NCBI RefSeq assembly: GCF_002575655.3
Contig: NC_053040.3
Location: 355,196,267-355,260,266 of the forward strand
DNA: 64,000 nt
From: Aegilops tauschii subsp. strangulata
Taxonomy: Eukaryota; Streptophyta; Magnoliopsida; Poales; Poaceae
Direction of reading: 5' to 3'
Shown here in pieces: positions 22,996 through 34,265 of this stretch. The position numbers and the translations under genes were made by a program. Each line of letters starts with the position of its first letter. Positions within the stretch are counted from its first letter, which is position 1. A model generated the notes under the pieces. It searched no databases. It saw only the letters and a list, made by a program, of their open reading frames with translations, and was not told where the DNA came from.

Positions 22996-24963
22996 TTTCT
23001 TGCCAAACCATAGTTCATAAGGCGTCGTCTCAACGGATTTCGATGGTGTCCTATTTAGAGTTAATGCAGCCGTCTCTAAAGCATAACCCCAAAACGATAG
23101 CGGTAAATCAGTAAGAGACATCATAGATCGCACCATATCTAATAAAGTACGATTACGACGTTCGGACACACCATTATGCTGTGGTGTTCCGGGTGGCGTG
23201 AGTTGCGAAACTATTCCGCATTGTTTCAAATGTAGGCCAAACTCGTAACTCAAATATTCTCCTCCACGATCAGATCGTAGGAATTTTATTTTCTTGTTAC
23301 GATGATTTTCAACTTCACTCTGAAATTCTTTGAACTTTTCAAATGTTTCAGACTTATGTTTCATCAAGTAGATATACCCATATCTGCTCAAATCATCTGT
23401 GAAGGTGAGAAAATAACGATATCCGCCACGAGCCTCAATATTCATCGGACCACATACATCTGTATGTATGATTTCCAACAAATCTGTTGCTCTCTCCATA
23501 GTTCCGGAGAACGGTGTTTTAGTCATCTTGCCCATGAGGCACGGTTCGCAAGTACCAATTGATTCATAATCAAGTGATTCCAAAAGTCCATCAGTATGGA
23601 GTTTCTTCATGCGCTTTACACCGATATGACCTAAACGGCAGTGCCACAAATAAGTTGCACTGTCATTATCAACTCTGCATCTTTTGGCTTCAACATTATG
23701 AATATGTGTATCACTACTATCGAGATTCATTAAAAATAGACCACTCTTCAAGGGTGCATGACCATAAAAGATATTATTCATATAAATAGAACAACCATTA
23801 TTCTCTGATTTAAATGAATAACCGTCTCGCATTAAACAAGATCCAGATATAATGTTCATGCTCAACGCTGGCACCAAATAACAATTATTTAGGTCTAAAA
23901 CTAGTCCCGAAGGTAGATGTAGAGGTAGCGTGCCGACGGCGATCACATCGACTTTGGAACCATTTCCCACACGCATCGTCACCTCGTCCTTAGCCAATCT
24001 TCGCTTAATCCGTAGCCCCTGTTTCGAGTTGCAAATATTAGCAACAGAACCAGTATCAAATACCCAGGTGCTACTTCGAGTATTAGTAAGGTACACATCA
24101 ATAACATGTATATCACATATACCTTTGTTAACCTTGCCATCCTTCTTTTCCGCCAAATACTTGGGGTAGTTCCACTTCCAGTGACCAGTCTGCTTACAGT
24201 AGAAGCACTCAGTTTCAGGCTTAGGTCCAGACTTGGGTTTCTTCTCCTGAACAGCAACTTGCTTGCTGTTCTTCTTGAAGTTCCCCTTCTTCTTCCCTTT
24301 GCCCTTTTTCTTGAAACTAGTGGTTTTACTGACCATCAACACTTGATGCTCCTTTTTGATTTCTACCTCCGCTGCCTTTAGCATTGCGAAGAGCTCGGGA
24401 ATTGTCTTATTCATCCCTTGCATGTTATAGTTCATCACGAAGCTCTTGTAGCTTGTTGGCAGTGATTGAAGAATTCTGTCAATGACGCTATCATCCGGAA
24501 GATTAACTCCCAGTTGAATCAAGTGATTATTATACCCAGACATTTTGAGTATATGCTTACTGACAGAACTATTCTCTTCCATCTTGCAGCTGTAGAACTT
24601 ATTGGAGACTTCATATCTCTCAATCCGGGCATTTGCTTGAAATATTAACTTCAACTGCTGGAACATCTCATATGCTCCATGACGTTCAAAACGTCGCTGA
24701 AGACCCGGTTCTAAGCCGTAAAGCATGGCACACTGAACTATTGAGTAGTCATCAGCTTTGCTCTGCCAGACGTTCATAACTTCTGGCGTTGCCCTTGCAG
24801 GAGGCCTGGCACCTAGCGGTGCTTCTAGGACGTAATTCTTCTGTGCAGCAATGAGGATAATCCTCAAGTTACGGACCCAGTCCGTATAATTGCTACCATC
24901 ATCTTTCAACTTAGCTTTCTCAAGGAACGCATTAAAATTCAACGGAACAACAGCACGGGCCAT
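22951..24963 (-). pseudogene. Angela2 gag, protease and integrase
   Basis: This frame of 670 codons starts MARAVVPLNFNAFLEKAKLK. Residues 1-250 are Copia gag. The zinc knuckle at 253-266 reads CFYCKQTGHWKWNY, with the last cysteine replaced by Tyr. Protease has FDTG at 302-305. The GAG-pre-integrase HHCC segment is at 441-475, and the integrase core has HTD (Asp 502), RSDRGGEY (Asp 564) and NGVSERRN (Glu). After FGKK the frame is lost through a one-base deletion near 22995 and the protein ends on out-of-frame residues. In an intact element this would continue into RT. Confidence 0.9.
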
Positions 24964-26214
24964 TTATCTACAATTAACATAGACAAGCAAGATACTATCA
25001 GGTACTAAGTTCATGATAAGTTTGAGTTCAATTAATCATATTACTTAAGAACTCCCACTTAGATAGACATCCCTCTAATCATCTAAGTGATTACGTGATC
25101 CAAATCAACTAAACCATGTCTGATCATCATGTGAGATGGAGTAGTTTCAATGGTGAACATCACTATGTTGATCATATCTACTATATGATTCACGCTCGAC
25201 CTTTCGGTCTCCGTGTTCCGAGGCCATATCTGCATATGCTAGGCTCGTCAAGTTTAACCTGAGTATTCTGCGTGTGCAACTGTTTTGCACCCGTTGTATT
25301 TGAACGTAGAGCCTATCACACCCGATCATCACGTGGTGTCTCAGCACGAAGAACTTACGCAATGGTGCATACTCAGGGAGAACACTTTTATCTTGAAATT
25401 TTAGTGAGAGATCATCTTATAATGCTACCGTCAATCAAAGCAAGATAAGATGCATAAAAGATTAACATCACATGCAATCAATATAAGTGATATGATATGG
25501 CCATCATCATCTTGTGCTTGTGATCTCCATCTCCGAAGCACCGTGCTCGTGATCTCCATCTCCGAAGCACCGTCATGATCACCATCGTTAGCGGCGCGAC
25601 ACCTTGATCTCCATCGTAGTATCGTTGTCGTCTCGCCAACTTATTGCTTTTACGACTATCGCTACCGTTTAGTGATAAAGTAAAACAATTACATGGCGAT
25701 TGCATTGCATACAATAAAGCGACAACCATATGGCTCCTGCCAGTTGCCGATAACTCGGTTACAAAACATGATCATCTCATACAATAAAATATAGCATCAT
25801 GTCTTGACCATATCACATCACAACATGCCCTGCAAAAACAAGTTAGACGTCCTCTACTTTGTTGTTGCAAGTTTTACGTGGCTGCTACGGGCTTAGCAAG
25901 AACCGTTCTTACCTACGCATCAAAACCACAACGATAGTTTGTCAAGTTGGTGTTGTTTTAACCTTCGCAAGGACCGGGCGTAGCCACACTCGGTTCAACT
26001 AAAGTGAGAGAGACAGACACCCGCCAGTCACCTTTAAGCAACGAGTGCTCGCAACGGTGAAACCAGTCTCTCGTAAGCGTACGCGTAATGTCGGTCCGGG
26101 CCGCTTCATCTCACAATACCGCTGAACCAAAGTATGACATGCTGGTAAGCAGTATGACTTATATCGCCCACAACTCACTTGTGTTCTACTCGTTCATAGC
26201 ATGAACGCATAAAA
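24964..26214 (-). other. Angela2 untranslated leader
   Basis: This is the region between primer site and gag on the minus strand. It is homologous to 9184-10475 of Angela1 and shares the cacccgatcatcacgtg text. Short frames are present but none has a recognisable domain. Confidence 0.75.
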
Positions 26215-26230
26215 CCTGGCTCGGATGCCA
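26215..26230 (-). other. Angela2 primer-binding site (initiator tRNA-Met type)
   Basis: The plus strand reads cctggctcggatgcca; the sense strand is tggcatccgagccagg, one base from the LTR end. This is the standard Copia initiator-tRNA-Met complement with two changes. Confidence 0.85.
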
Positions 26231-26231
26231 C

Positions 26232-27955
26232 TGTTGGGGAACGTAGTAATTTCAAAAATTTCCTACGCACACACAAGATCATGGTGATGCATAGCAACGA
26301 GAGAGGAGAGTGTTGGCCACGTACCCTCATAGAATGACAGCGGAAGCGTTATCACAACGCGGTTGATGTAGTCATACGTCTTCACGATCCGACCGATCAA
26401 GTACCGAACGCACGGCACCTCCGAGTTCAGCACACGTTCAGCTCGATGACGTCCCTCGAACTCCGATCCAGCCGAGTGTTGAGGGAGAGTTTCGTCAGCA
26501 CGACGGCGTGGTGACGATGTTGATGTTCCACCGACGCAGGGCTTCGCCTAAGCTCCACAACGGTATTATCGAGGTGTAATATGGTGGAGGGGGGCACCGA
26601 ACTCGGCTAAAATATCGTATATCAAGTGTGTATCGAGGTGCCCCCTGCCCCCGTATATAAAGGAGCAAGGGGGAGGCCAGCTGCCCTAGGCGCGCCAAGG
26701 AGAGGGGGGAGTCCTCCTCCTAGTAGGAGTAGGACTCCCCTTTCCTAGTCCAACTAGGAAGAGAGGGGGCGAAGGAAAGAGAGGGAAAGAGGGGTTGCGC
26801 CCCCCTCTCCTAGTCCAACTAGGATTCCTCCTGGGAGGGGGCGCGCCACCTCCTGGCTGCTGCCCTCTCTCTCCCCTCAAGGCCCACTAAGGCCCAATAC
26901 TTTCCCGGGGGGTTCCGGTAACCCCTCCGGCACTCCGGTTTTATCCGAAACTTCTCTGGAACACTTCCGGTGTCCGAATATAGTCGTCCAATATATCAAT
27001 CTGTATGTCTCGACCATTTCGAGACTCCTCGTCATGTCCGTGATCACATCCGGGACTCCGAACAACCTTCGGTACATCAAAACATATAAACTCATAATAT
27101 AACTGTCATCGTAACTTTAAGCGTGCGGACCCTACGGGTTCGAGAACTATGTAGACATGACCGAGACACCTCTCCGGTCAATAACCAATAGCGGAACCTG
27201 GATGCTCATATTGGTTCCCACATATTCTACGAAGATCTTTATCGGTCAGACCGCATAACAACATACGTTGTTCCCTTTGTCATCGGTATGTTACTTGCCC
27301 GAGATTCGATCGTCGGTATCTCGATACCTAGTTCAATCTCGTTACCGGCAAGTCTCTTTACTTGTTCCGTAATACATCATCCTGCAACTAACTCGTTAGT
27401 CACAATGCTTGCAAGGCTTATAGTGATGTGCATTACCGAGTGGGCGCAGAGATACCTCTCCGACAATCGGAGTGACAAATCCTAATCTCGAAATACGCCA
27501 ACCCAACAAGTACCTTTGGAGCCACCTGTAGAGCACCTTTATAATCACCCATTTACGTTGTGACGTTTGGTAGCACACAAAGTGTTCCTCCGGTAAATGG
27601 GAGTTGCATAATCTCATAGTCATAGGAACATGTATAAGTCATGAAGAAAGCAATAGCAACATACTAAACGATCGGGTGCTAAGCTAACGGAATGGGTCAA
27701 GTCAATCACGTCATTCTCCTAATGAGGTGATCCCGTTAATCAAATGACAACTCATGTCTATGGCTAGGAAACATAACCATCTTTGATTAACGAGCTAGTC
27801 AAGTAGAGGCATACTAGTGACACACTGTTTGTCTATGTATTCACACATGTATTATGTTTCCGGTTAATACAATTCTAGCATGAATAATAAACATTTATCA
27901 TGATATAAGGAAATAAATAATACTTTATTATTGCCTCTAGGGCATATTTCCTTCA
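26232..27955 (-). repeat. Angela2 5' LTR
   Basis: This 1724-bp copy matches 19208-20944 at about 98 percent. It lacks about 14 bp of the purine-rich gagagggagaggg stretch that the other LTR has near 19760. Confidence 0.95.
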
Positions 27956-27960
27956 TATGA
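27956..27960. repeat. Target-site duplication of Angela2, right copy
   Basis: The word tatga repeats the left copy at 19203-19207, and Gypsy2 sequence resumes after it. Confidence 0.95.
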
Positions 27961-28346
27961 GTGGCGGTCGGGGATGAGCGATGGTCTTTTCCTACCAATC
28001 TATCCCCCTAGGGGCATGCGTAGTAGTACTTTGCTTCGAGGGCTAATAAAATTTTGCAATTATGATTTTGTGTTAAGAAGACAAAGCATGACAAGACTAT
28101 ATGATTTTGTAGGGATAATTTTCTTTAGTGTTGATATTTTGAAAGACATGATTGTTTGTTGGGATGCCTGAGTATTGATGTCTTTATATCAAATTATAGG
28201 CTATTGCTTTGAATCATTTATGTCTTAATATTCATGCCATGATTAGATATATGGTCAAGTTTATACTAGGTAGCATTCCACATCAAAATTTATCTTTTTT
28301 ACGATTTACCTACTCGAGGACGAGCAGGAATTAAGCTTGGGGATGC
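27961..28346 (+). mobile_element. Gypsy2 3' untranslated end and polypurine tract
   Basis: Non-coding Gypsy2 sequence continues to the purine tract aagcttggggatgc (28333-28346), which directly precedes the LTR. The tract shows that Gypsy2 is in the plus orientation. Confidence 0.75.
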
Positions 28347-29840
28347 TAATACGTCTCCGTCGTATCTATAATTTTTGATTGTTTCATGCCAATATTATAC
28401 AACTTTCACATATTTTTGGCAACTTTTTATATGATTTATTGGACTAACCTATTGATCCAATGCCTAGTGCCAGTTCATGTTTGTTGCATGTTTTTGGTAT
28501 CGCCGAAAATCCATATCAAACGAAGTCCAAACGCGATAAAAATTTATGGAGAATTATTTTGGAGTATATGTAATTTTTAGGAGGTGGAATCGACACAAAC
28601 GGGGGCCCACAGTGCCCACAGCCCACTAGGGCCCGCCACCAGGGCCCAGGCGCGCCCTGATGTCTTTTGCCCTCATCGAACATCGGTTGGAGCCCTTCTT
28701 CTGGCGCAAGAAAGATAATTTATGGAAAAAAATCGTGTAAAAATTTCAGCGCAATCGGAGTTACGGATCTCCGGGAATTTAAGAAACCGTGAAGGGCCAG
28801 CTCTGAGGGAGGCGAAACAGAAGAGAACAGAGAGGGAGATCCAATCTCGGAGGGGCTCCCGCCCCTCCGCCTCCATGGAGGCCATGGAACAGAGGGGAAA
28901 CCCTCCTCCCATCTAGGGGGGAGGCCAAGGAAGAAGAAGAAGGAAGGGGGCTCTCTCCCCCTCTCTCCCGGGGGCGCCGGAGTGCCACCGGGGCTAGGAT
29001 CGTGACGGCCATCTACATCAACAATCTTGCTACCGTCAACACCAACTCTCTCCCCCTCTATGCAGCGGTGTAGCACCCCTTCTCCCCACTGTAATCTCTA
29101 CTAAAACATGGTGCTCAACTCCATATATTATTTCCCAATGATCTATGGCTATCCTATGATGTTTGAGTAGATCTGTTTTGTCCTATGGGTTAATCGTGAT
29201 CTTGGTTGGTATGATTGTATATTTTATTTATGGTGCTGTCCTACGGTGCCCTTCATCTCGTGCAAATGTGAGGGGCCCCCGCTATAGGGTGTTGCAATAT
29301 GTTAATGGTTTGCTTATTACCAGTGTTGCGGGGGTGACAACAGCCTAAACGCGGATAAGTGGGTTATGGCGTATGGGAGTAAAGAGGACTTGATACTTAG
29401 TGCTATGGTTGGGTTTCACGACCTTAATGATCTTTAGTAGTTGCGGATGCTTGCTAGAGTTTCAGTCATAAGTGCGTATGATCCAAGTAGAGAAAGTTTG
29501 TTAGTTCATGCCTCTCCCTCATATAAAATTACAAGAATGATTACCGGTACTTGTTATTGATTGCCTAAGGATAAATGACTTTCTTATTAAAAAAGCTATC
29601 TATTTGTATTACCTTGTAATTTATCCATAGTTTTATTCTCGCAAAGTACTCGTAGTTTTATTCTTGCCAAATAGTTTCATACTTGTTTTAGGTAAATTAA
29701 ACGTCAAGTGTGAGTAGAGTTGTATCGGTGGTCGATAGAACTTGAGGGAATATTTGTTCTGCCTTTAGCTCCTCGTTGGGTTCGACACTCTTATTTATCG
29801 AAGAAGGCTACAAACGATCCCCTATACTTTTGGTTTATCA
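28347..29840 (+). repeat. Gypsy2 3' LTR (Sabrina-like)
   Basis: This LTR of about 1494 bp starts taatacgtctccgtcg, a one-base change from the usual tgatacgtctcc start, and ends cttttggtttatca. From memory it matches Sabrina-type Triticeae LTRs along its length, including the GGCGCGCC-like block near 28650 and the ggtggtcgatagaacttgag block near the end. The 5' LTR lies outside the window. Confidence 0.75.
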
Positions 29841-31989
29841 ACTGTACATTAAGAGTGACTACCATACTCTCATGGTGTAAGGAACTAAGGCACCCGTCAA
29901 CTCTTCGTGTTATAACAATTGACTTGTGACGATAGTATCTCAAAGTATAACAAATAAGTTTGGGTCAATTCAATATAATCGTTCTTCCAACTCATATTCT
30001 CAAAATTGTTTTAGGACTATCGTTACTCTGAGGAATATCCTAAGATCTGGAAAACATTATCACCAAAAACACGTGAGCTAGTCTTAGAGGAGAGACTAGG
30101 AGTCATATTTTACCGTTTATCATTCCACACGTGCATATGTGTTTTTCACTAAATCGCACATTCCAGAAGTATAGCAGTTATAAAATAGATTATAAACTCT
30201 TTAATTATAAACATGGAAATATAATAATACAATATTATTGCCTCTTGCATGGAGTTATAACATCTGTTGGTGATGTGATTTAATGCATTACTACGCATTT
30301 TAGTTGAAGAGGGAAAATATTTGGAATATTTGCCTAACTCCACACATTATTTTCTATATTGATCCTGATGTAAAAGTTCAAGGTTTATTATGATAATGAT
30401 GTTTGTCATGCATGCAAATGACATATTCGGATTCGTTATAATTTTCTGATCATTTTTCATATATAAATTATTTTCAACTCAGTTATTATAGTTTTTTATA
30501 TGAATGTCCAAAGTTTTAAAATTTTTCTGGGATTTTTGAAATTGTTTTAATTTGAATTTACAAGGAAGTTGCTAAGTGCACGCAGCACAACCTAGCTACG
30601 GTGGCTTATAGGTGGGATCCAGCGGCAGAGTTGACACAATCAACATTTGACTGGTCAACAGACGAAAAATGCAGGTGAGCCCCGCATGTCGTAGGCTTAG
30701 ACAATTTTAATTTGACTTAACTTTTAATTTAACAATGGGGCCCACGTGTTATTCGCACATTTAGACAAACTAAAAAATTAAATTAACCTAAGCTAATCCA
30801 AGTCCAAATCTAACAAGGCCAATCCTACTAGTTAGGGTCACATCCGGCGGTGGCCTGGGCGGTGCATGCCCGCGCCAGGGAGGCCATGGGCATGTGCGAC
30901 GGTGCGTGGGGTGGCGCTCGGGGCAGTCTGGAGCAGCGGCGGGCGTGGCTGCTTGCACACGGGCGCGCGCTGGGGCACTCGGGCGACTGCGGCATGCGGT
31001 GAGGAGGAGGGGCAGGGGCGCGCGGATGCGGCCATGGCGGTGGGGCGGCGCCATACGATGCGGATCAAGACCGGGATGATGAGTTCGGAAAGGCAGGAGG
31101 TGGATAGGAGTGGCGGCAATCGACGATGGACGACGATGATGTTTGTGACGAAGACGACGGCGATGGCGAATATACGGGCTACCACAGCTCGATTCGGTGC
31201 TCGGGACGGACGAAGTCGATAGCGGCGGTTCTCCTGGACGTCTTCTCACGAGGCGGGTTGGACGGTGGTTGTGGCTACGAGGACGGCCATGGAGACCACG
31301 AGCTTGGGCGCGTCCAAATCAACGATGTTGAGCGAGAGAGCAAGAGGAATGAAGCTAGGGTTTTTCTACGGGGTTGGAGATGGTCTTATCCTCCTCCAGG
31401 TGTCCCTGTAGCGCCAGACGTCATGCATCCGACGCCCATGGCGCCATGGATTGTTGCGACGGCATGCCTATGCCTCCTCTCTGTACATAGGAAGGAGATG
31501 GCTGGTTGGTGGGCTGGGCTGTGCACTGTAGCAGTGAGGTACAAGTACAGTGCAACATTTCTATTTGTTTTTTGTAGTTTATTTTACCTGTTGTCTTTTA
31601 TTTAGTTTAGGTAGAAAATTATTTTAGTTCATCATAAACTTTGCACGTAATTCAAGTACAATACAACAATGCCACACACAAGTTTTTGGAATATTTGGAG
31701 ATGTATAAATATTTGTTTATTTTAAAACTGCCAATGTAAATGCTGCTAGTACAATAAAATGGTCGCTGGGACAATTTAGGAATCCAATTGAGTTAGGGTT
31801 ACACTTGTGACAAATGTTTAGGGCTTTTAAGGAATAGTGTAAACTTTTTTAATTGACCATTTGACAAAACTTTTTTTTGAATTGAACTCGAGAGTTGGCT
31901 TGATTCTTGACTGTAATCTAATTATGGTAATCATGAAGACAGGGCACATTAATTAGGTTATTTGTAACATGACTATGGTCTGGGATGTT
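29841..31989. other. Unassigned stretch, possibly an old LTR
   Basis: From 29841 to about 30600 the sequence is AT-rich with no coding signal. From about 30800 to 31400 it is GC-rich and open in several frames on both strands, which is a composition effect. One plus-strand frame (31126-31605) starts MDDDDVCDEDDGDGEY and ends in a hydrophobic stretch with no recognised domain. The mix of ggggcccacgtg and gtgagccccgcatg text, a GC-rich centre and an end at gggatgttaca (31981-31991) resembles LTRs of large Gypsy elements. No second copy exists here to confirm it. Confidence 0.35.
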
Positions 31990-31991
31990 AC

Positions 31992-32190
31992 AGATCTCGT
32001 GGTAGATCAACCTGTAACTTGTACTTCCTCGAAATCAATACAATCAAAGTAGGACGTAGGGTATTAGTTTTCCGAGAGGACCCGAAGCTGGGTAAAATCT
32101 TGTGTCTCTGTTACTATCATGCCAAAGCTACCAGCTCGGGACTCCCTACCCGAGATTTGCTGGATTTGACTCCATCACCTACATTGTAGT
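31992..32190 (+). repeat. Fragment resembling the end of a Gypsy LTR
   Basis: The text aggacgtagggtattag, followed by gaggacccgaagctgggta and ccctacccgagatttgctgg, resembles the conserved LTR end of several Triticeae Gypsy families, as far as I recall. No partner LTR or primer site is visible, so it is a fragment at best. Confidence 0.4.
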
Positions 32191-32247
32191 TCTATTCATT
32201 TGGCAAAACACTTATATCATTTGATAAGAGAGACAAAGGAATAAAGG

Positions 32248-32680
32248 AGGATCCTCTTCGAAAGTGCTCTTTTGATCCCGAGCTCATATGCTCCCGCATG
32301 AACAGTAAAATCGGTAAAAATAGTAAAAAAATAAAAAAATCTGAATTTTTGTGTGATAAAGATTGATGAATGTTCTAACTGCGTGCAAACTTTCAGGTCG
32401 AAATGACATTCGTGGAGGTCTGGGCAAAAATAATAAAATCGATACTCCAAAATGCTTCCAACAATAGTCTTTTTGGATCATCGATTTTATTTTTTTGCCC
32501 AGACCTCCACGAATGTCATTTCAACCTGAAATTTTGCATGCATTTAGAATATTCATCAATGTTCATCACAAAAAAAATTCAGATTTTTTTGAATTTTTTT
32601 ACTATTGTTTTTTGATTTTACTGTTCATGCGGGAGCATATGAGCTCGGGATCAAATACTCCATGTTCGATCCTCTTGCCA
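32248..32680. repeat. Foldback (MITE-like) element with arms of about 200 bp
   Basis: The left arm (about 32248-32446) and right arm (about 32481-32680) are complementary over nearly their whole length. Matching blocks include gatcccgagctcatatg / catatgagctcgggatc and gacattcgtggaggtctggg / cccagacctccacgaatgtc. The loop is about 34 bp. There is no coding capacity. The transcript would form a long hairpin and could be a small-RNA source. No clear flanking target duplication was found, so the superfamily is open. Confidence 0.85.
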
Positions 32681-32819
32681 CACAAGAGGGCTAGGCTCCG
32701 GCTAACTAACTAAAACATGTGACGCCATATGGGCTTCCCTAGGACAAAACTCAAAAGAAATATCACTAAAATTATGAAAAATGAAGAAACAGTCAATCCA
32801 TATTGGCTTCCTCCCGTAG

Positions 32820-34265
32820 TCTCTATTTGCCCATCCTATTTAGCGCCTTAAGCGTCAAATATAGTGTAACTCGTACGCGACGAACACACACCTGACCGAA
32901 CGGGCTGGCCCATTTAGCACTGTAACAGTAGTATGGTTCTTCTTGCATTTCTTTCTCACTTTTTTTGTTTCTATCCATTTTAGGCCGATTTTTGTTCGGT
33001 TTTCTTTTCTTTTTAGTTTTCCTTCCTCCCCTTTTCATTTTAATTTTCATGAACTTCTTCCTTTTTCAAACTCATGAACAATTCCAAATTCATGACCTTT
33101 TCTTAAATTCTCATTATTTTATATTCGAGAACTTTTTTCGAATTCAAAAAACATTTACAAATTCGTGAATTTTTTTGAATTCACAAACTTTAAAAAATTC
33201 AAGAACTTTTTCTAAAATTACTGAACTTTTATCAAGTTTGTGAATATTTTTCAAATTCGGGAATCTCATTCAATTTTGTGAAAAAATTAGAAATATTAAA
33301 AAAATCTATTCTAGGAAATTGTTCAAATACATGATTTTTTTGCATCTGCAAACCTTTATTTGTCAAATTCATGAATCATATTTTATTTCATGATATTTGT
33401 TCAAATTTGAAATGTCAATGGTCAACACGGTCAACGTCAAGTGGTCAAAGATCCAATGGTCAACTGACGAGCGAGTTTTTATTTGTTCAGGAAAAACTAG
33501 CGACCGAGCTAGGTTTTTTTTGAGAATCAACGACCGAGCTAGTAGATCGATCGAGCAAGTTTTTTCTTATTTTATGAGACAAGATCGATCAAGCGAGCTG
33601 CCTGTTGGAGTTGTGTCGTATTGAATGGGCCGGGCCAAACGACCTGCGCGTGAGCGCCCCTTGGAAAAACTGGCGCATAAGGTTCCTCCTATTCGGCGCT
33701 TCAGGCGCCAGGGAAACATTTGTGTGAAAAACGAAAAACAAAACCATAAAAAAGGATAAACCAAGATTTCTAAAAAATTCACGGATTTTGAAAAAAGGTT
33801 CATGAACTCGAAGAAAATTTTATCGAATTTGAAAAAGTTCATCATTTTTCTATATATCAATGAATTTGAAAAAAGTTTGACAAGGTTGAAAAAAATAATG
33901 ATTTTGAAAAAAAATTCACCAAATTTAAAAAAGGTTCACCAATTTTGAAAAAAGGTTCATCGAAGAATTTGAAAAAAAAGTTCATCGATTTTGCAAAACT
34001 TTCTGTAAAGATTGTCAATTTTTAAATATTCATCGATACTGAAAAAAGTTCATCAATTCTGAAAAAAGTTCATAAAAATGGAAAAGTTCATCATTTAAAA
34101 AAAACTTCACCGATTTTGGAAAAAGTTGATGAAATTAAGTAAAAATTAAATAGTGGCTAAACGGGCCGGTCCAGCATTGATGGCTTTAGGCTCCCGTTTG
34201 GAAAATGCACAGTAACACACGCCTGAAGCACCAAATAGAATCTGCCTAATAGGAGCTCCCATTCC
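32820..34265. repeat. AT-rich imperfect inverted-repeat region with GGCGC ends
   Basis: The left edge (ctatttagcgccttaagcg, gggctggcccatttagc) is inverted at the right edge (gctaaacgggccggtcc, cgcctgaagcaccaaatag). The arms are full of degenerate words such as ttcatgaactttttc on the left and gaaaaaagttcatcgat on the right. A third edge-like block (attcggcgcttcaggcgcc) lies near 33695. This suggests one or two non-autonomous DNA transposons with long inverted ends, Mutator-like or foldback. No transposase frame is present. Confidence 0.55.

Larger units (their letters stand above)
19208..27955 (-). mobile_element. Angela2: full-length Angela/WIS-type Copia retrotransposon
   Basis: The 8748-bp element has two LTRs (19208-20944 and 26232-27955), primer site, leader, gag-pol and polypurine tract, with target duplication tatga. 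It lies on the minus strand inside Gypsy2. LTR differences counted by eye (about 35, plus one indel of about 14 bp) suggest roughly 2 percent divergence. At the usual grass rate of 1.3e-8 per site per year this is somewhat under one million years. Confidence 0.95.

Noticed and set aside
31126..31605. 159-codon frame starting MDDDDVCDEDDG with a hydrophobic C-terminus
   Set aside because: It overlaps frames on the other strand, has no recognised domain and starts in low-complexity gacgat text. No promoter or homologous pattern is visible.
32395..32530. A microRNA precursor
   Set aside because: The inverted repeat extends over the whole 430-bp element, which fits a foldback transposon better than a microRNA gene. 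No small-RNA evidence is available here.
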